This document shows positions 52,901 to 53,716 of a stretch of DNA of 64,000 bases, in pieces. The DNA lies in NCBI GenBank assembly GCA_009760885.1, contig CM019707.1, positions 34,022,645 to 34,086,644 of the forward strand. The letters run 5' to 3'. The notes under the pieces were generated by a model. It saw only the letters and a list, made by a program, of their open reading frames with translations, did no database searches and was not told the DNA's origin. The DNA comes from Achatina immaculata. Its lineage: Eukaryota > Mollusca > Gastropoda > Stylommatophora > Achatinidae. The translations under genes were made by a program, and so were the position numbers. Within the stretch, counting starts at the first letter, position 1; every line of letters begins with the position of its first letter.

Positions 52901-53533
52901 CTCTAACTGTCAGAGATTCTTTTTATACTCTCTCTCTCCCTTTCTCTCTCTCTCTCTCTCTCTCTCCCATCGTCATCTTTCTCTCCGTTGATGTACATAA
53001 TCCGTTTTTGGCAAAGAGTTCTCTTTCACTCTTAGGATGTACATGAGTTCTTGAATTTAAATTTTACTCTCTCTTACTTCTTTCTTTCTCCCTCTCTCTC
53101 ATTCCATTATTCTGCTCGCTCTTTGCTGGAGCAGTCCCGAAAATGTGGCAGGACTAAACGTGCAGAAACTAAAACGAGCCCTGTTTCTGCACGTCCACAC
53201 CAAGAACCTGAAATCCGCGAGCAGGGGCAGTAACTTGGTGTGTGTGTCCGCCTGAGTTTTGGGGATTGTGTTCAACATTATGGCTCTATAGATGTCTGCT
53301 TAGAGAGCTCTCTGCATGAAGGCTGTTTGTCTTACCTGCACATGAAATATCGTTTGCTTGCTCGCATCAAGTAGACGTACACATACAGCCCTCTCCCTCT
53401 TTCCTGAAGGCAGCCGCTCTGGCTGAAGATGTCTGGACTCCGCGAAACCTACGTGAGCCAGCGTGTTTGGGCCGTAAGGAGAGGACCATTTGCCTGGGCT
53501 CTGCGCCCGGCGCCGTTTGATCTTCACTGCCAT
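6313..53533 (-). CDS. ROCO/MFHAS1-like LRR-ROC-COR protein gene (overview; 16 exons)
   Basis: Hand-assembled minus-strand gene. Exons (5' to 3'): 53533-53336, 49458-49320, 48972-48851, 47260-47117, 43131-43003, 41484-41314, 37650-37501, 27917-27738, 26495-26265, 24808-24662, 22946-22779, 20349-20224, 16152-16019, 12030-11366, 10379-10212, 6428-6313. They total 2988 bases = 996 codons with consistent phases and no stop. Domains: basic N-terminus 1-66; leucine-rich repeats about 67-351; ROC GTPase about 352-537 (Walker A 356-364, DxxG 416-419, TQCD 476-479); COR about 538-901; four-cysteine zinc-ribbon-like element (C911, C914, C937, C940); proline-rich acidic tail 958-996. ROC-COR proteins are GTP-dependent dimerising signalling proteins. 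No kinase domain is seen, so MFHAS1-like rather than LRRK-like. All splice sites are read by eye. The exact orthologue, 5' UTR and 3' end are unknown. Confidence 0.85.
6540..7260. other. Unassigned intergenic/3' gene-flank DNA
   Basis: The open frame at 6948-7226 (92 codons, plus) has no family I recognise and ends next to a (GAA)n run at 7235-7255, so it is probably a chance frame or a repeat remnant. Confidence 0.35.
7265..7660 (+). mobile_element. Mariner-like helix-turn-helix fragment expanded by a 30-base repeat
   Basis: The sequence before and after the array (MASV... and LSTEEVVKEKFELYSERCLP) matches a second fragment at 17212-17455, read on the opposite strand, which continues into LSRKTLYNWMQKF. 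This pattern (K-x-x-E-x-Y-G-E-x-C-x-S) belongs to the Mos1-type helix-turn-helix of mariner transposases. In this copy the segment coding MWVRGLSTEE is present eight times in tandem (7369-7608). Confidence 0.65.
7369..7608. repeat. 30-base minisatellite, 8 copies
   Basis: Units begin actgagcacagaggaaatgt and differ only at one or two sites (gtcagagg/gtcagaag). A multiple of three, so several frames stay open. Confidence 0.95.
7717..8005 (+). mobile_element. tRNA-derived SINE-like element
   Basis: Head with A-box-like tggttagcggagtgg and B-box-like ggttctgtcc. The body (ccagcctctaaaaa, ctggggaaggtaa, gatactgaccacatca, cttatatgcc-like end) recurs at 48130-48425. Length near 290 bases is typical of a SINE. 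Pol III boxes are degenerate. Confidence 0.7.
8402..8425 (-). pseudogene. Short relic resembling part of COR exon 14
   Basis: About 22 bases are identical to positions 11924-11945 in exon 14 and, read on the minus strand, give the same CLLATFI residues. The surrounding minus-strand frame (8237-8620) has no intact COR sequence. Either a decayed partial exon duplication or a gene-conversion patch; too short to be sure. Confidence 0.35.
8790..9690. repeat. Minisatellite of about 40 bases, over 20 copies
   Basis: Unit core ataaagcttccattccagac followed by a short variable spacer and caggccatacagctgat. Lies in the intron between exons 16 and 15 of the ROCO gene. Confidence 0.95.
9886..9955 (-). 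mobile_element. LINE family C, short 3' end
   Basis: (ATC)n tail followed by the family C 3' terminus (gtgccgtgcc...ttggctattatg), 5'-truncated after about 70 bases. Confidence 0.7.
10212..10379 (-). CDS. ROCO gene, zinc-ribbon-like exon 15
   Basis: Acceptor TACTGTGGTAG, donor AAAG|GTAAGT; two bases, 55 codons, one base. CPIC and CEAC pairs 23 residues apart (C911/C914 and C937/C940) suggest a small zinc ribbon, as seen in invertebrate MFHAS1-like C-termini. Phases match both neighbours. Confidence 0.8.
10420..10565. repeat. tatgtatatcacatataatacat array
   Basis: AT-rich units of about 22-24 bases, six or seven copies. Confidence 0.85.
10680..11145. repeat. 31-base minisatellite
   Basis: Units of the type gacagaaacacaaaacatga plus a short variable part, about 15 copies. 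Its long minus-strand open frames (FCVSV... repeats) are repeat artefacts in the intron after exon 14. Confidence 0.93.
11366..12030 (-). CDS. ROCO gene, large COR exon 14
   Basis: Acceptor CTGTTCAACCAG, donor ACAG|GTAGGT; 665 bases (residues 680-901). Holds the second half of COR: FAEKFEMGYSLTKREADALC, FIPWLRKN, YFKFPLYLPPGLFEITTVRA and HQWGGGIHA, all recognisable COR-C landmarks. By far the longest exon of the gene. The intron immediately upstream starts with a 12-base minisatellite only about 30 bases from the acceptor. Confidence 0.9.
12062..12358. repeat. 12-base minisatellite, left block
   Basis: About 25 units of tagtctgagtta, with variants tagcctgagtta and tagtctgcttta. The same array resumes at 15066 after a LINE, so this block and 15066-15233 were one array split by the insertion. 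Confidence 0.95.
12387..13268 (+). pseudogene. LINE A endonuclease part, frame 1
   Basis: Endonuclease/exonuclease/phosphatase-fold nuclease that nicks target DNA for target-primed reverse transcription. Visible motifs: QCYAPTN, GDFNAKVG, TTWISPDDRTRNQIDH and SDHNL (catalytic Asp-His near the end). The N-terminal QEARW-type part is missing. A small indel near 13260 (compare copy 2 near 38098) shifts the frame and creates a stop, separating it from the reverse transcriptase frame. Confidence 0.88.
12388..15067 (+). mobile_element. LINE family A, long copy 1 (RTE-like)
   Basis: 5'-truncated LINE: the endonuclease domain lacks its beginning (starts at YNLRHGRMTIIQCYAPTN), followed by reverse transcriptase and a C-terminal GHLMRRN region. 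3' end is acgggaaggatataagatat with an ATAAGAT tail. Inserted in the 12-base minisatellite. More than 95% alike, by eye, to copy 2 at 37.8 kb, implying recent spread. Confidence 0.9.
13274..15037 (+). pseudogene. LINE A reverse transcriptase part, frame 2
   Basis: 587 codons. Reverse transcriptase motifs in order: NKAAGEDEITAEMLK, NWRGVTLIS, EQAGFRKGRSCLDQIF, FIDFKKAFDSI (first catalytic Asp), GVKQGCILSPLLF, LDFADDITLIS (catalytic ADD). The C-terminal WTYVGHLMRRN...GRRKRGRPRETL is a basic region shared by RTE-like LINEs. Open to its stop but cut off from its endonuclease by the frameshift. Confidence 0.9.
15066..15233. repeat. 12-base minisatellite, right block
   Basis: About 14 units of tagtctgagtta/tagtttgagtta, the continuation of 12062-12358. 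Confidence 0.95.
15295..15515. repeat. (CAGACAGG)n and (GATA)n microsatellites
   Basis: cagacaggcagg units pass into a GATA run of about 100 bases. Confidence 0.95.
15530..15690 (-). repeat. Unnamed interspersed repeat, copy 1
   Basis: Minus strand carries gtcagcgatcc, gacccagaccctgtcc, acccccagcaacagg and cctggctaac, shared with 30645-30930 and 57229-57530. Family unknown. Confidence 0.7.
16019..16152 (-). CDS. ROCO gene, COR exon 13
   Basis: Acceptor GGTATACAG, donor AG|GTCAGT; 44 codons plus two bases. LKDLVFIRPSWLFDVFRSTF is the classic COR segment (V-F-x-x-P-x-W-L). Exits in phase 2, completed as an Arg codon by the A that begins exon 14. Confidence 0.87.
16270..16705 (+). mobile_element. 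LINE family D fragment
   Basis: Decayed end of a LINE protein: ATYACETWTLNKT, ECKCYRRVLQIPWTQKRT and SILQELNIE, then frameshifts through the GHIKRH region. Same family as 58784-59468. Confidence 0.8.
16934..17152. mobile_element. Foldback/MITE-like element with about 70-base inverted ends
   Basis: The left end (tcggtgaagtaagagagcac...) and right end pair almost base for base over about 70 bases around a centre of about 75 bases. The right half resembles 34875-34985. No coding capacity. Confidence 0.7.
17212..17455 (-). mobile_element. Mariner-like helix-turn-helix fragment
   Basis: Minus-strand reading FNSNRFNMASVFLERTG..., GVMRFLCAKKD, then (after a stop/frame slip) YIQKMLEVYGERCLSRKTLY and NWMQKFSK: a Mos1-type N-terminal DNA-binding domain. 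No catalytic domain is attached. Confidence 0.7.
17670..18080. repeat. 19-base minisatellite with a palindromic core
   Basis: About 21 units of cacttgtctcacaagacag and variants. Each unit contains CTTGT-ctc-ACAAG, a small inverted repeat. Confidence 0.95.
18324..18555. repeat. Perfect inverted repeat, 109-base arms
   Basis: 18324-18432 and 18447-18555 are exact reverse complements by base-by-base reading, separated by 14 bases. Both arms are LINE family D coding sequence (ILQELNIEEGWLVKRIKERK...GHIKRHDNL). Confidence 0.93.
18447..18755 (+). mobile_element. LINE family D 3' end
   Basis: Open C-terminal end KYFGHIKRHDNLEKTVLEG, GKRKRGRPRRRWLQDIVDDL and AGHLAHNREAYRNAVWEAKF, stop, then an (AATG)n tail at about 18735-18755. 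Strongly 5'-truncated; joined at its left to the inverted copy of itself. Confidence 0.85.
18760..19690. other. Intron DNA, unassigned
   Basis: No confident gene. The stretch 18950-19300 is less AT-rich than its surroundings and may be an old repeat. A (TTC)n run lies at 19468-19500. Confidence 0.35.
19740..20130. repeat. 30-base minisatellite
   Basis: About 13 units of the type ggtgtctacacctatcctca plus tgccataaat. In the intron just after exon 12 (its donor is at 20223). Confidence 0.95.
20224..20349 (-). CDS. ROCO gene, COR exon 12
   Basis: Acceptor CTTCTCTTAG, donor CAG|GTAAGT; 42 codons, phase 0. Contains FPAMTWQAFEEEV and the COR hallmark LHETGQ (family: LHxxGxI..F), which continues in the next exon as ILWF. 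Confidence 0.85.
20383..20424. repeat. (GA)n microsatellite
   Basis: Uninterrupted gagaga run of about 42 bases, about 35 bases upstream (minus-strand sense) of the exon 12 acceptor. Confidence 0.95.
20680..21345 (-). mobile_element. LINE family C-like fragment
   Basis: Minus-strand pieces of a LINE C-terminus: EPVLFYGCEAWYMNKRVQRK, MEAMEMWFIKMMLKVPWTAK and RELWREMIAYATLYGT, separated by frameshifts; the upstream TYLGTI-like part is degraded. Confidence 0.75.
21660..21870 (+). mobile_element. LINE family E 3' fragment
   Basis: KTILEGKMGRKK, then a broken RRWEDNIRDWTGHSLAEC, ending in gatgatgatg. Same C-terminal signature as 4186-4500. Confidence 0.7.
22080..22660. other. Unassigned, relatively GC-rich intron DNA
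   Basis: No open frame of note or recognised family. Base composition differs from the AT-rich surroundings, so it may be an old transposon. Confidence 0.3.
22779..22946 (-). CDS. ROCO gene, ROC-COR junction exon 11
   Basis: Acceptor CTTGTCCACAG, donor GAG|GTAGGC; 56 codons, phase 0. Pattern YLGFDQVRQAIKSV...LFPNVMKAVPTFWLDV matches the end of ROC and the beginning of COR in ROCO proteins (F-P-x-V-x-x-x-V-P-x-x-W). Confidence 0.82.
23050..23762 (+). mobile_element. LINE family C, 3' copy
   Basis: Close relative of 35291-36288: KQVQKFKYLGAVITSDGK, NVRKRVLKC and AEMWFIRRMLRIP, followed by a stop where the other copy has Trp (tga for tgg). Ends in the SRHGT terminus and a gatgatgacgatgatg tail. 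5'-truncated inside the reverse transcriptase. Confidence 0.85.
23770..24290 (+). mobile_element. Old family C-like LINE fragment
   Basis: Divergent relatives of the family C motifs: VDKFKYLRTIITQDGRYEPE, then LLEAAEIWFLRRMMRIPWTD and FRFVGHILRTARLEHLVTTG. Several frame breaks. Confidence 0.7.
24406..24605 (-). mobile_element. LINE family D 3' fragment
   Basis: Minus strand shows EGYIMGKRKRGRPRRRWLKH and DASAAGHLAYN...EAYRRAVREAKF. Lies in the intron close to exon 10. Confidence 0.8.
24662..24808 (-). CDS. ROCO gene, ROC C-terminal helix exon 10
   Basis: Acceptor GTTTGTAAG, donor CAG|GTTTGT; 49 codons, phase 0. Charged helical sequence (KLSEHLDEQAELLRQRIRAIEE) of the kind found after the G4 loop in MFHAS1-like ROC domains. 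Confidence 0.8.
24900..25475. other. Intron DNA with a (TTC)n run
   Basis: (TTC)n at 24988-25035; the rest is unassigned, no gene seen. Confidence 0.4.
25480..25610. repeat. ataatataatcactgtaaca repeat, four copies
   Basis: Units of about 39 bases next to the larger donor-derived array. Confidence 0.85.
25640..26290. repeat. Exon 9 donor-derived minisatellite, about 14 copies of 48 bases
   Basis: On the minus strand every unit contains an exon-end-like part (gagcaaatctcagatctcta) directly followed by AAG|GT. The copy at 26265 is the real exon end. Others have donors GTAGGG, GTGCAG, GTGAAG, GTACGG, GTAAGG or GTTATAG. Units vary between 43 and 50 bases and alternate atctctaag/atttctaag. Confidence 0.93.
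26265..26495 (-). CDS. ROCO gene, ROC GTPase exon 9 (DxxG and TxxD)
   Basis: Acceptor TCTTCCACAG, donor AAG|GTAGGG; 77 codons, phase 0. LSIWDFCGHPFY carries the DxxG switch-2 motif (416-419), with His where a catalytic Gln often sits (as seen in ROC proteins). VLVGTQCDKL is the guanine-specificity loop, TQCD instead of TKxD. The exon's last bases and donor are amplified about 14-fold into the intron (25640-26290). Confidence 0.88.
26574..26623. repeat. (TA)n microsatellite
   Basis: Uninterrupted TA run of about 50 bases, just upstream (minus sense) of exon 9. Confidence 0.95.
26716..27170 (-). mobile_element. LINE family A 3' fragment
   Basis: Minus strand: HACESWKSTVETVKKLDSFG, VIRKRRWTYVMRRNNQRIP, RGRPRETLKRTLLREA, ending in the family A terminus and tgttagatgtaagatat. 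Older than copies 1 and 2. Confidence 0.83.
27175..27735. other. AT-rich intron DNA
   Basis: A few aatgtaagatatttacat-type units at 27290-27360. Nothing coding seen. Confidence 0.4.
27738..27917 (-). CDS. ROCO gene, ROC GTPase exon 8 (Walker A)
   Basis: Acceptor CCTCTCCCAG, donor GAG|GTTAGA; 60 codons, phase 0. Begins VFILGHHRSGKTSF: the P-loop GxxxxGKTS at residues 356-364 of the assembled protein, which binds GTP phosphates. The stretch SSGGVDIYDM resembles the T-G-I/V switch segment of ROC domains. An acidic insert (LEEEDAREG) follows. Confidence 0.88.
27930..28365. other. Unassigned intron DNA
   Basis: No open frame, repeat or RNA gene that I recognise. Confidence 0.35.
28368..28800 (+). 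mobile_element. LINE family A 3' fragment with a family D-like leader and long tail
   Basis: 28400-28680 is family A C-terminus (TEQQPVSCVIRKRRRTYVGH, GRPCETLKRTLLREAKL). The preceding bases ggaacaaatatatccatac match family D (KRTNISI), so the 5' junction is chimeric. The tail (28688-28797) is an expanded ataagatataagat array of about 110 bases. Confidence 0.8.
29565..29692 (+). mobile_element. LINE family D 3' end
   Basis: LQDIVDDLYMGAFAAGHLAH, NREAYMRAVREAKL, then gcaaatgactgactgactg tail. Confidence 0.8.
29755..29945. repeat. 82-base tandem repeat, 2.4 copies
   Basis: Unit starts acagagaagagacacacgtc and includes aagttagctggtatatagcc. Confidence 0.9.
30645..30930 (+). repeat. Unnamed interspersed repeat, copy 2
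   Basis: Shares gtcagcgatcc, accaagaccctgtcctat, catggtggtggagtctgcta and gaataccagctc with 57229-57530, and its first half with 15530-15690 (minus). Confidence 0.75.
31275..32960. repeat. Large minisatellite, core caacctccaacaaccactag
   Basis: About 70 units of 23-26 bases in 1.7 kb. The central block (31600-31960) has a tight 23-base unit with acaacctctagacag; flanks have variants with agatcaacctgc or agaccaacc. In the intron between exons 7 and 8. Confidence 0.95.
33025..34115. repeat. 27-base minisatellite, about 40 copies
   Basis: Unit tctcctccttgtattcacat plus atttcag, with t/c variants (tcatatat, attccag). Being nine codons without stops, it keeps all three plus frames open for over 370 codons; none is a gene. 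Confidence 0.97.
34140..34225 (-). mobile_element. Decayed LINE family C 3' piece
   Basis: cttggtcttcc, cctgttgtcatattttcaa and gccctcctctt align with the family C sequence at 40740-40830 (minus). Confidence 0.55.
34255..34610. repeat. 34-35-base minisatellite, about 10 copies
   Basis: Unit gagagtttacgacagtagtc plus tcccgtcgccttct, with aaagcttac variants. Confidence 0.95.
34820..34990 (+). mobile_element. tRNA-like SINE fragment
   Basis: gtggctaggcggctac (A-box-like) and gtggttcaagtcccagg (B-box-like) about 45 bases apart, then a body similar to 17040-17160 (cttctaaagtgctgtc, tctaatcatacag). Confidence 0.55.
35291..36288 (+). mobile_element. LINE family C copy nested in the mariner
   Basis: Flanked by the 13-base direct repeat aaacaggtaatag (35278-35290 and 36289-36301). 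5'-truncated inside the reverse transcriptase: VRQGCVLSPDLFSLY, NNLRYADDTALIAEN (catalytic ADD), LNIKKTETMVISKKQ, FKYLGAV, WFIRRMLRIPWTAK. The frame breaks at a small indel near 36030; the C-terminus runs to SRHGT and a gatgatgatgat tail. Confidence 0.92.
36302..36759 (-). pseudogene. Mariner transposase, catalytic part, and its continuation at 35045-35290
   Basis: FVTMDETWAHHFQPETKEQS (first Asp), FIFHTDNAPVHKS (second Asp), HPPFSPDLVPSDYYLF (third Asp), with 34 residues between the last two: DD34D. Coding is broken at YYLF by the LINE and resumes at 35290 downward with TKLKKELSGRNF, then stops and frame slips. Confidence 0.9.
36772..37179 (-). pseudogene. Mariner transposase, N-terminal part
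   Basis: Mos1-type helix-turn-helix: HQAVIRYLCIKGLSSKEVHE, FYSTMKKWAAQF, the SRPGRPRTVTIEEN linker and HAIIHKDLQMTKVSARWVP. The frame ends at 36772 and the following MSRDNP... is in another frame, so a frameshift separates it from the catalytic part. Confidence 0.9.
37501..37650 (-). CDS. ROCO gene, LRR C-cap exon 7
   Basis: Acceptor CTATTTCGCAG, donor AAG|GTACTT; 50 codons, phase 0. Carries the motif NPLCYPPSDVCESGL typical of the end of the LRR in MFHAS1/ROCO-like proteins, then a short linker (ILSFFRESESEVKVYQGLK) into the ROC domain. The following intron of about 9.6 kb holds the mariner and the large minisatellite cluster. Confidence 0.82.
37792..39903 (+). mobile_element. LINE family A, long copy 2
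   Basis: 5'-truncated just after the endonuclease, ends in cacgggaaggatataagat plus tail. A 9-base repeat atctacaga at 37783-37791 and 39904-39912 is the probable target-site duplication. Inserted in the intron between exons 7 and 6. Confidence 0.92.
37798..39871 (+). CDS. LINE A reverse transcriptase, open frame
   Basis: One uninterrupted frame of about 690 codons with no ATG at its start (5'-truncated element). The same reverse transcriptase motifs as copy 1: NWRGVTLLS, EQAGFRKGRSCLDQIF, FIDFKKAFDSI, GVKQGCILSPLLF and LDFADDITLIS; C-terminal GHLMRRNEQRIPKQ. Unlike copy 1 it keeps RDKREYIMANEAEKAAKTG in frame. It lacks the endonuclease, so it cannot act alone, but it shows the family was recently active. 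Confidence 0.9.
40070..40490 (+). pseudogene. Mariner-superfamily transposase fragment (DD41D type)
   Basis: SDHYVQMLTEYFVPEL, IWFQQDGATIHTTRQSM (second Asp) and WPARSPDLSAADFFLWGYLK (third Asp, 41 residues on), ending at a natural-looking stop. The N-terminal DNA-binding part and the first catalytic Asp are absent. Confidence 0.85.
40599..40987 (-). mobile_element. LINE family C 3' copy
   Basis: (ATC)n tail then a long minus-strand open end: EAAEKWFIRRMLRIPWTAK, RRGGIENIITTGKIEGRRS and RGRPREMILDSLTGWCERRS. 5'-truncated. Confidence 0.88.
41314..41484 (-). CDS. ROCO gene, LRR exon 6
   Basis: Acceptor CCTTTCCCAG, donor AAG|GTAAAG; 57 codons, phase 0. Contains ITHIDLSDNRLIKFP and TSKLDLSNNKIKSMP, both good LRR cores. 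The exon end, donor and about 35 intron bases are duplicated once downstream (donor copy near 41242). Confidence 0.82.
41819..42470. repeat. Minisatellite of about 65-70 bases, about 7 copies, interrupted by a LINE
   Basis: Units contain ttgttactagctttagt, a T-run, tacttttatctttagttcaa and cgggcgtggagatttacagg. Interrupted at 42012-42211 by a family D insertion. Confidence 0.9.
42012..42211 (+). mobile_element. LINE family D 3' end nested in a minisatellite
   Basis: KTVLEGYIMGKKEREEDQ (frameshifted), then ASAAGHLAHNREAYRSAVWE and gcaaatgaatgaatg tail. The 9 bases tgttactag occur at both borders. Confidence 0.85.
42475..43000. other. Intron DNA between exons 6 and 5
   Basis: No recognised element or coding sequence. 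Confidence 0.4.
43003..43131 (-). CDS. ROCO gene, LRR exon 5
   Basis: Acceptor CTAAATTTAG, donor GAA|GTGAGT; 43 codons, phase 0 in and out. LRR pattern LTDLAVSDNHISVLPADVF followed by LPKLDVFVASKNE. Confidence 0.8.
43499..43661 (-). mobile_element. LINE family A 3' end, 163 bases
   Basis: Family A terminus from RETLKRTLLREAKL to the tail, 5'-truncated, bordered by the 13-base direct repeat gcggaagtcaaat (43486-43498 and 43662-43674). Confidence 0.93.
43920..44230. repeat. Degenerate repeat with core tatcacatataacacg
   Basis: Loose array of 20-30-base units (aagtatcacatataac, cgcaacaat, cacctgtgagatgta). Confidence 0.7.
44492..45400 (+). pseudogene. LINE B endonuclease (broken)
   Basis: LDILGIQEARWTGQGRRKL (catalytic Glu region), GGVALIITKEAS, LAPTEAAEEELKEDFY, LILGEFNAKVGEGNED (FNAKVG), HKVTWRSPDKITENQIDD and GSDNNLLVAKIKLKL. 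The terminal SDH motif has changed to SDN, so a catalytic His appears lost. Frame breaks near 44748 and 44960. Confidence 0.88.
45600..47040 (+). pseudogene. LINE B reverse transcriptase (broken)
   Basis: ERWREHFTTLLNRTQ, DRAPGEDEVIAEMLKAE, NWRGITLLPLTSKVF-like after a shift, AGFRKGISCIDHIFVLRQ, FIDFEKAFDSVNRDALW (first Asp), TGVKQGFVLSPTLF, LEDLDFADDICLPSS (ADD) and VNEFVYLGSRVVENGDS. Breaks near 45955, 46128 (TAG) and 46343. Confidence 0.87.
47117..47260 (-). CDS. ROCO gene, LRR exon 4
   Basis: Acceptor CTTTCCACAG; 48 codons with two LRR cores (LRILVLDNNKLTSV and LEVLRCCRNKLRE). The donor that keeps phase and makes a seamless repeat with the next exon (NKLRE|IPRDV) is GAG|GTCACT, a weak match to the consensus; the frame meets TGA three codons later. 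The exon itself is convincing, its 3' edge less so. Confidence 0.7.
47424..47740. repeat. 27-28-base minisatellite, about 11 copies
   Basis: Units ggcagtaataccttccttct plus tagaagga; later units have tagacgg instead. Confidence 0.93.
47745..48125. other. Intron DNA between exons 4 and 3
   Basis: Contains a G-run at about 47860-47875. No gene seen. Confidence 0.4.
48130..48425 (+). mobile_element. SINE-like element, second copy
   Basis: Matches 7717-8005 in the body: cccagcagtggg, aaaccagcctctaaaaactgg, catctgggaaggtaa, gatactgatcacatcacact and cctaacaccgtat...aatatgcctgaatg. The tRNA-like head is eroded. Confidence 0.72.
48545..48875. repeat. Exon 3 donor-derived minisatellite, ten 33-base copies
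   Basis: On the minus strand each unit reads gatatgagtgacaatcag then GTGAGTGTTGTAGTA. The exon-derived part codes DMSDNQ and is directly followed by a consensus donor GTGAGT. Ten donors result. One unit has CGG for CAG before GTGAGT (near 48687), one has a silent change (near 48655). No stop occurs in the exon 3 frame through the array. Confidence 0.96.
48851..48972 (-). CDS. ROCO gene, LRR exon 3, ending in an amplified splice donor
   Basis: Acceptor TATTTACAG; enters in phase 2 (AC completing the Asp codon) and encodes two LRR segments (LVDVRLAGNTLTKVP and LTRLDMSDNQ). The nearest donor is CAG|GTGAGT at 48850-48849. The exon's last 18 or so bases and this donor are the first of ten 33-base tandem copies reaching to 48545, so the functional exon end is not certain. 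The exit at the first donor is phase 0 and fits exon 4. Confidence 0.75.
49320..49458 (-). CDS. ROCO gene, LRR exon 2
   Basis: Acceptor TGTCACAG, donor CCCG|GTAAGC. 46 codons plus one base (KLSTTIKRLVASN...), including a typical leucine-rich-repeat core LTKLDLSNNKL. Phase 1 exit completes an Asp codon with the next exon. Confidence 0.8.
49490..49605. repeat. 30-base tandem repeat, four copies
   Basis: Unit agtatagtttagaatgagtt plus atcttttaac, directly upstream (minus sense) of exon 2. Confidence 0.92.
49660..50290. repeat. Composite repeat: LINE-leader-like monomer plus (CA)n, about 8 copies
   Basis: Units of 50-70 bases: aaaggagaagggttggacat, gggatcagctacctaactct, gtaaaa and a (CA)n run of varying length. 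The non-CA part resembles the 5' leader of LINE B at 44330-44460 (aaggagggttcggcataggg ccagcaaccctat). Confidence 0.9.
50569..51385. repeat. 42-base minisatellite, about 19 copies
   Basis: Unit gtgagtaaagagactgatct plus taaaagaactgataggccta and gt. Fourteen codons long with no stop in several frames, so it yields a 270-codon plus-strand frame (SKETDLKRTDRPSV repeats) and a 333-codon minus-strand frame; neither has a start context, splice partner or known domain. Confidence 0.95.
51540..52060 (+). pseudogene. Mariner-superfamily transposase fragment
   Basis: RYVLATEILEQVATNNDHLT, CDETTFHCSSKVKQ (first Asp), GSPEVNIWLGLM, SQQDGASPRWGLPLRQFLN (second Asp), then frameshift and PLDFF (third Asp). 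Same general type as 40070-40490 and clearly dead. Confidence 0.8.
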
Positions 53534-53716
53534 TATATCGACAGGGCTGAAAAGATTTTTTCACTTGTTGGCAAACTTTAATCTGAAAGTTGCCTTCATG
53601 ATGGCTGATAGATGCCAGGAATATTCACTACAAGCATGAAAGATAACATGAGAGATGTTTTTTTTCTTAAATAGCAAACTTGAATCTGAAGTCTTCAGGA
53701 TAACCTAGAGTGCGAG
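52361..53716. repeat. 1.36 kb tandem duplication, unit 1
   Basis: Starts aaggaatttgattggctagt and ends acctagagtgcgag. Unit 2 follows without a gap. Contains the first coding exon, a CT microsatellite (about 52925-52967) and flanking intron or promoter DNA. Confidence 0.97.
53336..53533 (-). CDS. ROCO gene, first coding exon (copy 1)
   Basis: Encodes 66 residues beginning MAVKIKRRRAQ, a very basic start, and ending ASKQTIFHVQ before a GTAAGAC donor. A good acceptor (TCTTTTCAG) lies at 53547-53549, leaving a 13-base 5' UTR stub in the exon, so an upstream non-coding exon is likely. The end is in phase 0 with the leucine-rich-repeat exon at 49458. The last 20 residues (RAVCVRLLDASKQ...) look faintly like the first strand of a FERM/ubiquitin fold, but joined to the next exon they read better as an N-terminal cap of the LRR. 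The exon lies in a 1.36 kb tandem duplication. Confidence 0.65.

Noticed and set aside
6313..53533. LRRK-type kinase domain expected downstream of COR
   Set aside because: No kinase motifs (GxGxxG, HRD, DFG) were found on the minus strand below 11.4 kb; the protein ends with a zinc-ribbon-like and a proline-rich exon.
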